Assembly (NCBI GenBank): GCA_027625095.1
Contig: JAQBXN010000001.1
Span: 62,001-126,000 of the forward strand
Length of the DNA stretch: 64,000 nucleotides
DNA from: Planctomycetota bacterium
Lineage (GTDB): Bacteria; Planctomycetota; PUPC01; JACPCR01
Direction: 5' to 3'
Under the pieces are notes generated by a model. That model saw nothing but the letters and a program-made list of their open reading frames with translations. It ran no database searches and had not been told where the DNA came from. Below, piece after piece: positions 1 through 7,700 of this stretch (positions within the stretch are counted from its first letter, which is position 1; each line of letters begins with the position of its first letter). Position numbers and translations under genes: made by a program.

Positions 1-765
1 TGATACATTCTTTCGAATACGGGCCTCCTCGACGTAATGTTTGACCAATGCCCACAGAGTATTGCGGTGCATGCCGCGCCCGCGTTTGTTCAGGAAGAGT
101 TGATTGCTTTCGCTGGCCCGTGCCAGGTCGGGCCGGACAGTTTCCAGATAAAATCGTATCCATTGGGCGGCCGGACGGCCGAGTGGCACGATGCGTTCCT
201 TTGATCCCTTGCCGTAGCACTTTACGTATCTCATCTCCAATTGGACGCTGTCCACGGTGAGCGAGGCGACCTCTGACACCCTGGCGCCGCAGGCATAGAA
301 TGTCTCCAGAATCGCCCTGTCGCGAATCCCGATCGGAGTGTTGATATCGGGCGCGTTCAGCAGGCGATCAATTTCCTCCTCGGTGAGGTAATTGGGTAGC
401 CGCTTCCAGAGCTTCGGTGATTCAATGACCGAAGCCACGTTTTCTGTGATCTCGCCTTCTGCCATCATGAACTTAAAAAACATCCTCACTGCCACCAGAT
501 TGCGGGCTGAAGAGTTTGCAGCCAGGCCTCCGTCGCGCAGACTCATCAGATAGTTCATCAGGTGACGGGTGGTGATCCTCCGGGGACTTCTGATCTCCTG
601 TTCATCCATACACGCACAGAACTTTTTCAAATCACGGGCGTAAGCAAAAATGGTATTTCTTGCAAGGCCGCACTCCACAGTCATATAGTCCAGAAACGCG
701 GCAACGATATCCTGGTAAGGGCTTTTGTCTGGTGGCAGTGGCGGGGTGGCGGGCGTTTGTCGCAT
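1..765 (-). CDS. Tyrosine recombinase, XerC/XerD type (partial, cut by left edge)
   Basis: This site-specific recombinase is of the type that resolves chromosome dimers. It reads leftward from an ATG at 765 and stays open for 255 codons to the window edge. The N-terminal SAM-like core-binding domain occupies roughly residues 15-100. The catalytic domain follows, with the first catalytic arginine in GARVSEV (reverse complement near 285-305) and the beta-hairpin lysine in YGKGSKERIVPLG. The sequence stops just before the expected HTLRH box, so the second arginine, the histidines and the nucleophilic tyrosine lie outside the window. At about 300 residues expected, some 45 are missing. XerC and XerD cannot be told apart, and a phage or integron-like integrase is less likely given the close fit to the Xer pattern. 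Confidence 0.9.
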   Translation of the reverse strand, partial: MRQTPATPPLPPDKSPYQDIVAAFLDYMTVECGLARNTIFAYARDLKKFCACMDEQEIRSPRRITTRHLMNYLMSLRDGGLAANSSARNLVAVRMFFKFMMAEGEITENVASVIESPKLWKRLPNYLTEEEIDRLLNAPDINTPIGIRDRAILETFYACGARVSEVASLTVDSVQLEMRYVKCYGKGSKERIVPLGRPAAQWIRFYLETVRPDLARASESNQLFLNKRGRGMHRNTLWALVKHYVEEARIRKNVS

Positions 766-959
766 GGATTGATTCGCTACTGATGTTCTTTGAAATGGGG
801 ATTCAAGAAGACCCGATCACTCACACAGAGCTTCATCCTTCGAACTAAATCTTCACTGAGCTATACTGGGCGGTTTCCACTCGCAATCGTGCAAGAAGGT
901 AGTTATACACCAAGCCGCGTTCACGATCTGATTCGATAATCACGGGCTCGAAAACACTC

Positions 960-1910
960 ATGCCAAGAACAGTCATCACTGGAGGATCTGGATTCCTCGG
1001 CTCACACCTTTGTGATTTATTTCTTGAAAAAGGGCACGAAGTCATTTGCATCGACAACCTGCTTACCGGCAATACGGACAACATCGCACACCACGCAGGC
1101 AAGGATAACTTCACCTTCATCCATCACGACGTAACCAACTACATCTACATTGAAGGCCCGGTCGATAACATCCTGCACTTTGCATCACCGGCCAGTCCTA
1201 CCGATTACCTCAAATATCCAATACAGACACTGAAGGTCGGTTCGCTCGGAACTCATAAAGCGTTGGGACTGGCCAAAGCCAAGGGGGCTCGTTTCCTTAT
1301 CGCCTCCACTTCCGAGGTCTACGGCGATCCCCTCATCCACCCTCAACGGGAAGATTACTGGGGCAACGTAAATCCGGTGGGGCATCGCGGTTGCTATGAC
1401 GAGGCCAAGCGATTCGCCGAAGCCATGACCATGGCCTATCACCGCCATCACGGCATTCAGACCCGAATCGTTCGCATCTTTAATACCTACGGCCCGCGCA
1501 TGAGACTCGATGACGGCAGGGCCCTGCCAAACTTCCTCCATCAGGCCCTCCACGGACAGGACATCACCGTTTACGGCGACGGCTCTCAAACTCGCAGTTT
1601 CTGCTTTGTCAAAGACACCGCACGTGGTATCGCAGCGCTTCTCGAATCCGATGAAAACATGCCGGTGAACGTGGGCAATCCGGTTGAAATAACCATAGCG
1701 GAATTTGCGAAGGAAGTGGTCAAACTCACCGGTAGCCGGAGCAAGATAACGTTCCAGCCTCTGCCCGAAGGCTATGGAGACGACCCCAAAATCAGAAAGC
1801 CGGATATCACTCGTGCCCGGGAGATCCTCGGGTGGGAACCACAAGTCGAGCGTCGGGACGGACTGTTAAAAACGATTCAGTACTTCAAGGAACAGTTGGG
1901 GCAGGTGTGA
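960..1910 (+). CDS. UDP-glucuronate decarboxylase (UDP-xylose synthase), SDR family
   Basis: A 316-residue extended short-chain dehydrogenase that probably converts UDP-glucuronate to UDP-xylose with bound NAD+, supplying xylose for surface polysaccharide. The N-terminal Rossmann motif GGSGFLG (residues 8-14) binds NAD. The serine/threonine pair in STSEVYGDP (about 116-118) and the YDEAK motif (Tyr146, Lys150) form the catalytic set. The stretch [11 protein letters not shown] followed by the CYDEAKR block is typical of UXS enzymes rather than plain 4-epimerases or 4,6-dehydratases. Length fits the bacterial family. The preceding 194 bases are non-coding, with a TATACT at 862-867 as a possible -10 box but a poor -35. 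The next gene is a kinase 85 bases downstream. Confidence 0.9.
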   Translation: MPRTVITGGSGFLGSHLCDLFLEKGHEVICIDNLLTGNTDNIAHHAGKDNFTFIHHDVTNYIYIEGPVDNILHFASPASPTDYLKYPIQTLKVGSLGTHKALGLAKAKGARFLIASTSEVYGDPLIHPQREDYWGNVNPVGHRGCYDEAKRFAEAMTMAYHRHHGIQTRIVRIFNTYGPRMRLDDGRALPNFLHQALHGQDITVYGDGSQTRSFCFVKDTARGIAALLESDENMPVNVGNPVEITIAEFAKEVVKLTGSRSKITFQPLPEGYGDDPKIRKPDITRAREILGWEPQVERRDGLLKTIQYFKEQLGQV

Positions 1911-1995
1911 AACTTCTTTCACACTCTTTTACCTGCCAACATTTTCCATGTGACAAAATAGCGCGCAGATCAGAGACACCTGATCTGGACTCCAA

Positions 1996-4212
1996 ATGGC
2001 AGAAAAAACCCCCGTTGCCCAACTCAAAGAAATGATCGGACGCACCATTGGTGGATGCAAGATCACAGATTTCCTTGGTCAGGGCGCTATGGGCGATGTC
2101 TTTCGTGCGCAGCAGCATTCGCTCAAACGAGTCGTTGCCATCAAATTTCTCGGCCGCGAATTCAGCCGACGTCACGACCTGATCCAACGCTTCGAGCGCG
2201 AGGCACACGCGGTCGCCAGACTCAATCATCAGAATGTGGCTCAGGTTTACGATTTCGGTGAATCCAACGATGGGCTGCACTATCTTGTCATGGAATATGT
2301 CGATGGCGGCAGCCTCGAAGACATCGCACAAAAAGAATGGCGCATCGAACCGGATCGCGCCCTCAACTACATGTCGCAGGCCGCGGCCGGCACGGCCAAC
2401 GCACAGGAAGCCGGCATCCTTCATCGCGACATCAAGCCCGGAAACCTTCTTGTTTCGCAAAGCGGCATAGTCAAAGTGGTGGACTTCGGTCTTGCAAAGA
2501 CCAACTACGAGTCATCCAGCGGTGACCTCACCTGGTCAGGCTCAATGATGGGAACACCAAATTACATGAGCCCTGAACAGTGCTCGGGCGGCAAGGTAGA
2601 TGAAGCCTCCGACGTATACTGTCTCGGAGGTACGTTCTATCGGCTCGTTACCGGTCGGATGTGCTTCCCCGCGGACAACGCGGTTGCAGTGATGATGAAA
2701 CACCAGTCCGAAGACCCGCTACCGCCATTTCTGCTGCGGCCTGAGCTTCCGGCCGGTTACTCCGAAGTCATCATGAAGTCGCTCGCCAAGCGACCTGAAG
2801 ACCGTTACGGAAATGCAGCGGCTTTTTATGAAGATTTGCAGCGACTCGGTAACGGTCAACCCGCCCTGGCTTCTAGTTTCAGTTATTATGCCCCTCCCGT
2901 TGACCCTGGTTTTCTTGATGACCAGCATGTGCTGCGCGGGGTCATGCAATGGGGGATCGTCCCCAACGCTCAACTGAAGGAAGCGATTCAAATCCAGGCG
3001 CAACTCAAGGGAATCGACCGGCAGGAACGCATCCATGAAATCCTTGTAGCCAAGGACTGGATCAAGCCTCATCAGATGGTGGAACTGCTCAAGGCCATCC
3101 ACCGCAGTCGCCGGCAGACGGTGGATTCGGCCTTTGTCAACGCGCTGTCCGAAATGGGAACGCTCCCAGCTGAGCGCATCGAATGGCTACAGCGGAAACT
3201 CAAAGAACTCGAGATCAGCGGCAAACCAGATGCCGCCTGGCATCAACTGGAAGGGCGCGAGTATCTCTATCCTGATGAGACGCGTACGGTTCTCTTAACT
3301 CACCTGGATAAGGAACGAACCAAAGAAGAAGCCGCGTTTATCGAAGCCGCGACCGGGCTCGGCTTCGTTAAACTGAAAAATGCGGAGTCAATTTTCGCTG
3401 CCCAGCGGAACCAGCGCCTTCCGCGGGAATACCGCCGGCCCGAACAATTGGCCCTAGAGAATCGGCTCGTTGCTCCAGAGCAGGTAGATCAGATCTTTCG
3501 GGCGCGTCTGTTCGCCCTGCTGGGGGGAAAGAGCGCGGGTTCAGGAGTGAGCACACCGAAGCCGTTCGTGGCCAACGATGAAGACATACCCGCATCCAAG
3601 CCGGTTGGGCAGTCCGGCATTCTTCCTGACCTTGATAAGATCGAAATGGAGTCAGGCTATTTCTGCCCTTTCTGCAGAAAAGAGATCGCCCGGGCCAGCG
3701 TATATTGTCCATTCTGCAGGCACAGCCTGTCGCAGCCCATGAAAAGGAAAGCTGCGAATACCCCGGCCCAACCAACTGCTCCGTCCAGCCCAAGAACGCA
3801 GCCCACACCTGGCCAACCCAATACGATGACACCCGTAACAGGGCCTGCCCCTGTTCGGCGAAGCCCCTCGCCACCCGGCGCCGCGAGTAAGTCACCGGCC
3901 GCGGTGGCCGGCCGTTACAGAGCCGTGAGCACTCCAACACCCAAAACCCTTACGACCGTCCCTGACCTCTGGGTAGCACGCATGCCGGCCGGAGAACTCA
4001 CGAGGCCCCTTAATCTCGAGCTCGTGGCTCAACTGATAGCAGTCCAAAAAATCCGTCGCGAAACTGCCATCCAGCCACCATACACAGATGGCGAATGGGT
4101 GCCCGCAGGCAGAGTAAAACAGTTGTCGCGATTCTTTGGTGTATGCCATCAATGCGACAAAAGAGTCTTGGCAAACGATGTGGTGTGTCCGAACTGCAAA
4201 GTGGACTTTTAG
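1996..4212 (+). CDS. Ser/Thr protein kinase (PknB type) with C-terminal zinc ribbons and GYF-like domain
   Basis: A 738-residue Hanks-type kinase. The glycine loop is GQGAMG (28-33), the ATP lysine is Lys50 in VAIKF, the catalytic loop is HRDIKPGN (His143-Asp145), DFG lies at 163-165, and an SPEQ activation-segment motif follows. All catalytic residues are present, so it should be active. After the kinase domain comes a helical region of about 250 residues, then a CPFC...CPFC zinc ribbon (Cys557/560/571/574), a Pro/Thr-rich linker, a segment resembling the GYF_2 fold (LWVARMPAGELTRPL) and a second ribbon CHQC...CPNC (Cys717/720/731/734). No transmembrane helix is evident, so it is probably cytoplasmic. 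The tail probably mediates protein binding; its partner is unknown. Confidence 0.9.
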   Translation: MAEKTPVAQLKEMIGRTIGGCKITDFLGQGAMGDVFRAQQHSLKRVVAIKFLGREFSRRHDLIQRFEREAHAVARLNHQNVAQVYDFGESNDGLHYLVMEYVDGGSLEDIAQKEWRIEPDRALNYMSQAAAGTANAQEAGILHRDIKPGNLLVSQSGIVKVVDFGLAKTNYESSSGDLTWSGSMMGTPNYMSPEQCSGGKVDEASDVYCLGGTFYRLVTGRMCFPADNAVAVMMKHQSEDPLPPFLLRPELPAGYSEVIMKSLAKRPEDRYGNAAAFYEDLQRLGNGQPALASSFSYYAPPVDPGFLDDQHVLRGVMQWGIVPNAQLKEAIQIQAQLKGIDRQERIHEILVAKDWIKPHQMVELLKAIHRSRRQTVDSAFVNALSEMGTLPAERIEWLQRKLKELEISGKPDAAWHQLEGREYLYPDETRTVLLTHLDKERTKEEAAFIEAATGLGFVKLKNAESIFAAQRNQRLPREYRRPEQLALENRLVAPEQVDQIFRARLFALLGGKSAGSGVSTPKPFVANDEDIPASKPVGQSGILPDLDKIEMESGYFCPFCRKEIARASVYCPFCRHSLSQPMKRKAANTPAQPTAPSSPRTQPTPGQPNTMTPVTGPAPVRRSPSPPGAASKSPAAVAGRYRAVSTPTPKTLTTVPDLWVARMPAGELTRPLNLELVAQLIAVQKIRRETAIQPPYTDGEWVPAGRVKQLSRFFGVCHQCDKRVLANDVVCPNCKVDF

Positions 4213-4236
4213 TGGGCGGTGCAAGTGGCGAGGTGC

Positions 4237-4264
4237 TGAATCCTGAATCCTGAATCCTGAATCC
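4237..4264. repeat. Heptamer tandem array, four perfect TGAATCC copies
   Basis: Four uninterrupted copies of the 7-base unit TGAATCC are followed by a degenerate CGAATGA whose ATG is the start codon of the next gene at 4268. The array takes up the place where a Shine-Dalgarno sequence would be, and none is visible. Similar heptamer arrays occur at 12075-12102 and 35918-35938. Confidence 0.85.
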
Positions 4265-4267
4265 CGA

Positions 4268-5077
4268 ATGACATATCTCCGCATCAGTAGTCGACAAAAT
4301 AAACGTCTCAAACAGTTTCGGCGTGCAGGAGACCACAAGCTGTCGGGCACGCTTTTCCTGGAAGGAGCGAAACTGGCAGAAGAGGCCCTGCGTTGTGGAT
4401 TGAAGATTCATAGTTTTATCGTGTCTGATTCCTTCCTGAAGAAAGGCGAATCAGAAATCTTCAGCGAGCTGGGAGCCGCAGGAGCGGAGGGCATCCAAAT
4501 TCCGGATTGGTTGATGGAAGAACTCTCCGTAGTCAAAACGCCGCCCGGCCTGATTGTGCTGGCGGAAAGGGCCGAATCGGATTCCGGGGCTCTACCTGCT
4601 GGTTGCACCTTCGTTGTGATCGCGCATCAGATTCAAGACCCCGGCAATATGGGATCGATTCTCCGCTCTGCCGAGGCTGCAGGAGCACACGCAGTCATCG
4701 TCACGCAGCTTGCCGCAGATCCGTTCAGTCCAAAAGGACTCCGCGGATCCATGGGTGCCGCACTGCGTTTGCCTATCTGGCTCGGCCCTTCCCTGAGCCA
4801 GGCCATCGCAGCCTGCCACGAACGTGGTATTCAAATCTACGCAGCCTCGCCAAGAGCCCAATCGAGCTATTGGGAGCACGATTGGAACGTCCCATCCGCA
4901 TTGCTTCTCGGTTCAGAGGGCTCCGGACTCAGCGATTCTGAGCTGAAATTGGCTGATGGCGAAGTCACCATACCCATGGCGGGCAGATGTGAGTCCCTCA
5001 ACGTAGGCTCCGCGGCAACCGCTTTGATGTTTGAGGTTGCGAGGCAACGAAGCATCGGTGGGAAAGTCGACGGCTGA
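4268..5077 (+). CDS. TrmH/SpoU-family RNA 2'-O-methyltransferase
   Basis: A 269-residue SPOUT-class methyltransferase that probably 2'-O-methylates a ribose in rRNA or tRNA using S-adenosylmethionine. The N-terminal substrate-binding domain covers about residues 1-105 (NKRLKQFRRAG, LFLEGAKLAEEAL). The C-terminal trefoil-knot domain has all three SpoU motifs: motif 1 QDPGNMGSILRSAEAAG with the key Asn and Arg, motif 2 LLGSEGSGL, and motif 3 IPMAGRCESLNVGSAA. The architecture resembles RlmB/TsnR-like enzymes, but the exact target base cannot be read from sequence. It starts directly at the end of a heptamer array without a recognisable ribosome binding site. A terminator-like hairpin overlaps its stop codon, and the IS110 element begins about 25 bases later. 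Confidence 0.9.
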   Translation: MTYLRISSRQNKRLKQFRRAGDHKLSGTLFLEGAKLAEEALRCGLKIHSFIVSDSFLKKGESEIFSELGAAGAEGIQIPDWLMEELSVVKTPPGLIVLAERAESDSGALPAGCTFVVIAHQIQDPGNMGSILRSAEAAGAHAVIVTQLAADPFSPKGLRGSMGAALRLPIWLGPSLSQAIAACHERGIQIYAASPRAQSSYWEHDWNVPSALLLGSEGSGLSDSELKLADGEVTIPMAGRCESLNVGSAATALMFEVARQRSIGGKVDG

Positions 5078-5096
5078 AAAGCGCTGATGCTTTTTT
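5077..5096 (+). terminator. Probable intrinsic terminator after the RNA methyltransferase
   Basis: AAAAGC (5077-5082), a six-base loop, then GCTTTT with two more T residues forms a short hairpin with a U tract, overlapping the stop codon. It lies 5-10 bases from the putative end of the insertion sequence. Confidence 0.5.
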
Positions 5097-5116
5097 GCTG
5101 CCAAGAAACAGTCCCG

Positions 5117-6610
5117 CTAAGGCCTCGTTGCGGCGGGAGTTACGTTCGCGGCTTCGCGAGCCTTTGCGACGGCGACCACGAGGTCCTCTAGGTCGCGTTC
5201 GGTCATGTTGGCAGGGTCAATGACTTGCAGTCCTAGCTTCTGTGCTTTGCTCTTGAGGAACTTGGTGGCCTTCTCCCGGAACCGCATTTGGTAGTAGTCG
5301 GCGCCCCGATCTTCATATTGCTGATGGTACTTGAGCGCTCGGTAGATGATGATGGCCAGCTTCCGCGCCATGGCTCTGATGGCTTTTTGCGGCCCGAGCC
5401 GGCCCTTCAGTCGTCTGTATTGAGCTCCCAGGTAGCTGTCGCTTTTCTCGAGAGACATGGCGGCGACGCGCAAGGCCGTGGCGGCGCGGTTGATAATCTT
5501 CGGTCCGCGACGTCTTTGGGTCTTGCCGCCGGTCTTGTGCAGACCTGGAGGGAGCCCCATCCAGGACGTAAAGTGGTTTTCGGTCGCCCAAGGACTCATG
5601 TTGAGGCCACACTCGGTGACTACGGTGAGGATGGTACCGTGCGAAAGGGACGGCACGGCGGTCAGGTCCACTCCGGTGATCCGGTAGATTTCCGTACGCA
5701 CATCGAAGTTCGGCGTATTCCGGTTCCGTGAGGGCTTGCTCTTCGGCTTGGGAAGAGGCTTCTGCTCGGGATCGATGCGCATGTGCAAAGGCTTGAGGGC
5801 TTCTTCGACGCGGGCATTGACGCGCGCTATCTGTCGCTGGAGGTGCTCATAGGTATCGAGCACGTCGCGGAGTGTCTCGACATGCTCGGGACGGTAATTC
5901 CCGGAAAGGGAGAGGGCGATCTCATCCGTAATCTTCTTGACCCGGTAGTTCTTGAGCTGAGCCAGTTTCACCGGGTCTCGCTCGCCGGCCAGAATCGCCT
6001 TCAGGATCTTCATCCCGGTCTCTCCGGTGATGTCACTGACCACCTTGTGGAGGTGAACGTTCATCTGCTCCAATTCTTTCTGCATGCGGAGTACTTGCTG
6101 AGAAGCGTCCTCGACAAGCCGGGCTCGGTGACGCCAGTGCTTACGGACTTGGCAAATCTCGTCCGCGGGACGGAACGACGCGGGAAGGAGTCCGTAGGAA
6201 TGCAGGGTCCGGATCCACTGGCAGTCCTTCACGTCCGACTTCTTCCCCGGGATATTCTTGGCGTATCGGGGCGACACCAAGATGACGTGGAAGCCGAACT
6301 CCCCCTCGAGAATCTCGAACACCGGAACCCAATACACACCCGTGGATTCCATGGCGACCGTGTCAATGCCGCAGGACCGAAGCCATTCACCCATTTCACG
6401 AAGGTTGGCGGAATAGCAGCCGAATTCTCTGACGTTTTCCTTGTCGCGGCCTGAAGGGACCGCCACAAAGTGGCTCTTCGAGCCCAAGTCGATGCCCGCA
6501 GCGTTCTGGTTCTTTAGGGTCAGCGTCTCAAAATCCGGCGCGCCGTTCTGCGGCTGCGGACGCTTCTTCCGGGGCAAACAATTCTTCCGCGTCTTCTTGC
6601 TCAACGACAT
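5117..6610 (-). CDS. IS110-family transposase (DEDD recombinase)
   Basis: A 497-residue transposase that catalyses guide-RNA-directed recombination of its element. The N-terminal RuvC-like DEDD domain shows GIDLGSKSHFV (first Asp), MESTGVYW (Glu) and KSDVKDCQW (the Asp pair). A coiled-coil-like helical middle follows, then the C-terminal Transposase_20 domain with GVDLTAVPS and NRAATALRVAA. In related proteins the C-terminal block carries a nucleophilic serine in an SGGK or SAGK context; here it reads KTGGK with Thr360 at that position. A Lys/Pro-rich insertion (PLPKPKSKPSRNR) precedes the C-terminal domain. GGAGGAG lies 6 bases upstream of the ATG. Length is above the usual 330-450 residues. 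Confidence 0.93.
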   Translation of the reverse strand: MSLSKKTRKNCLPRKKRPQPQNGAPDFETLTLKNQNAAGIDLGSKSHFVAVPSGRDKENVREFGCYSANLREMGEWLRSCGIDTVAMESTGVYWVPVFEILEGEFGFHVILVSPRYAKNIPGKKSDVKDCQWIRTLHSYGLLPASFRPADEICQVRKHWRHRARLVEDASQQVLRMQKELEQMNVHLHKVVSDITGETGMKILKAILAGERDPVKLAQLKNYRVKKITDEIALSLSGNYRPEHVETLRDVLDTYEHLQRQIARVNARVEEALKPLHMRIDPEQKPLPKPKSKPSRNRNTPNFDVRTEIYRITGVDLTAVPSLSHGTILTVVTECGLNMSPWATENHFTSWMGLPPGLHKTGGKTQRRRGPKIINRAATALRVAAMSLEKSDSYLGAQYRRLKGRLGPQKAIRAMARKLAIIIYRALKYHQQYEDRGADYYQMRFREKATKFLKSKAQKLGLQVIDPANMTERDLEDLVVAVAKAREAANVTPAATRP

Positions 6611-6932
6611 GACGAAACTCCTCCGATAGGGGACGATTGAAAATCACTTCGCCAGCCCGGAGGGAATCGAACCTCGGAAGCCAGAAACCCGGCCCGCCGA
6701 GGGAAACCTGCCAAACGAGCAAATCGCTCCTCTGAAGAGAAAGCGTGCATCAACGATTTTTACTCCCAAGCCCGGAGCCAAGCTGAACAACGGGTACTGA
6801 GACACCAGTGTATTGACGGCCATGACTGCTGGAGAGGCGATGACAATACCGGCATCCTAACCCGCGCCATGGCGCTCAAACAACCTCACCAACGACAGGA
6901 CTCGCGGCGTGCGCGGGCGAATTTGTTTCTTG
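6611..6932 (-). ncRNA. Candidate bridge-RNA region of the IS110 element
   Basis: This non-coding stretch lies upstream of the transposase, where IS110-group elements encode their bridge RNA. Structure visible on the minus strand includes the 12-base palindrome GCGCCATGGCGC (6865-6876), a GTATTG/CAATAC stem bracketing about 24 bases (6815-6850), and a hairpin of the GAGG-loop-CCTC form near 6660-6675 next to the transposase ribosome binding site. Target- and donor-binding loops were not identified. The call rests on position and foldability, not on sequence identity to a known RNA. Confidence 0.4.
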
Positions 6933-7022
6933 CATGACTTGACCCACGGAGCTTGCGACGTTGGAGGGAGCGCTGAACAGGATTGGGGCTAAGGCGGTAT
7001 TGCGTGGTTGGGCGGAGCGCCT

Positions 7023-7559
7023 TCACCGATAAAAGTCGATCCAGTTGACTTTGAAGGAACCTGGTCGGTTCTTTAGAAACTCGCCGGGAATCTCGATCTT
7101 GAAATATCCGTCGAGGGGGATACTCGGCCCGCTATCCGGCTGGCGAGAAACGGGTGTAATCCGCAGTGAAAATGGATGCGACTCTTTAACTTTGTTCTTG
7201 GGATCTTGACGAGCAGGTGTGCCAGATGGAGAAACATAAGTGCTCCGATGGTGCAACGAATAGCTGCTGGCAATGACGCTCTTGCCGTTATCAATTTCGA
7301 TACTCTCCAGGCCTTTTAGATGGAGGTGAAGCTCGACTCTCTTCGGCCATTGGGTGACGGGTTTGATGATGGCTGAGCCAATGCCTTGCTGCGAATTTAT
7401 GGGAATGATGACCTCATCCGAAGAGCCGCTCACCACAGAATTGGACGTTTCACGCCCGATTCGCTCTTTGGAAGCAATATGGAATTGAAAAGTTTCCTCT
7501 GCACAGCAGAGGGAGAGCATCACGGCCGGAAACAAAATTTGCGCATCAATTCTTCTCAC
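7023..7559 (-). CDS. Hypothetical secreted or lipid-anchored protein
   Basis: A 178-residue protein with a GTG start (7559). A short hydrophobic N-terminus, ILFPAVMLSLCCAEE, looks like a signal peptide with a possible lipobox cysteine. The remainder is polar and beta-rich in appearance, with VELHLHLKGLESIEID and an ending of NWIDFYR, and shows no catalytic motif I recognise. It lies between the insertion sequence and the large lyase-like gene on the same strand, 141 bases downstream of that gene, so it may be co-transcribed with it. No strong ribosome binding site supports this start, and a downstream start would lose the signal sequence. Function unknown; a small periplasmic beta-sandwich protein is a guess. 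Confidence 0.5.
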   Translation of the reverse strand: MRRIDAQILFPAVMLSLCCAEETFQFHIASKERIGRETSNSVVSGSSDEVIIPINSQQGIGSAIIKPVTQWPKRVELHLHLKGLESIEIDNGKSVIASSYSLHHRSTYVSPSGTPARQDPKNKVKESHPFSLRITPVSRQPDSGPSIPLDGYFKIEIPGEFLKNRPGSFKVNWIDFYR

Positions 7560-7700
7560 CCTTTATCTTCCGTTCTGATCTGCCGGGCCCTGAAATGAGA
7601 GGAAAGGCCCTCCATGATGTTTGCCGCTCTCGTTCCTACCGCGGCACATGGCCGCAACCAATGCTGCCAACCACACTTATGAATGTTAATTCATGGTCAA

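Larger units (their letters stand above)
5102..6932 (-). mobile_element. IS110-family insertion sequence (ends approximate)
   Basis: The element holds one leftward transposase gene, about 320 bases of non-coding DNA upstream of it and almost none downstream. That layout matches the IS110 group, where the guide RNA precedes the recombinase, rather than IS1111. A 9-base inverted repeat CAAGAAACA / TGTTTCTTG (5102-5110 and 6924-6932) brackets the unit and is used here as a provisional boundary. IS110 elements make no reliable target duplications, so the exact ends are uncertain by tens of bases. The element sits between a terminator-like hairpin and a secreted-protein gene and appears to interrupt no coding sequence. 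Confidence 0.65.

Noticed and set aside
5783-6454. 223-residue plus-strand open frame
   Set aside because: Antisense to the IS110 transposase, which has all family motifs.
6656-6682. tRNA T-arm-like string (GGTTCGATTCC on the minus strand)
   Set aside because: No acceptor stem, D-arm or anticodon arm can be placed around it. It lies in the IS110 upstream region, where small hairpins are expected.
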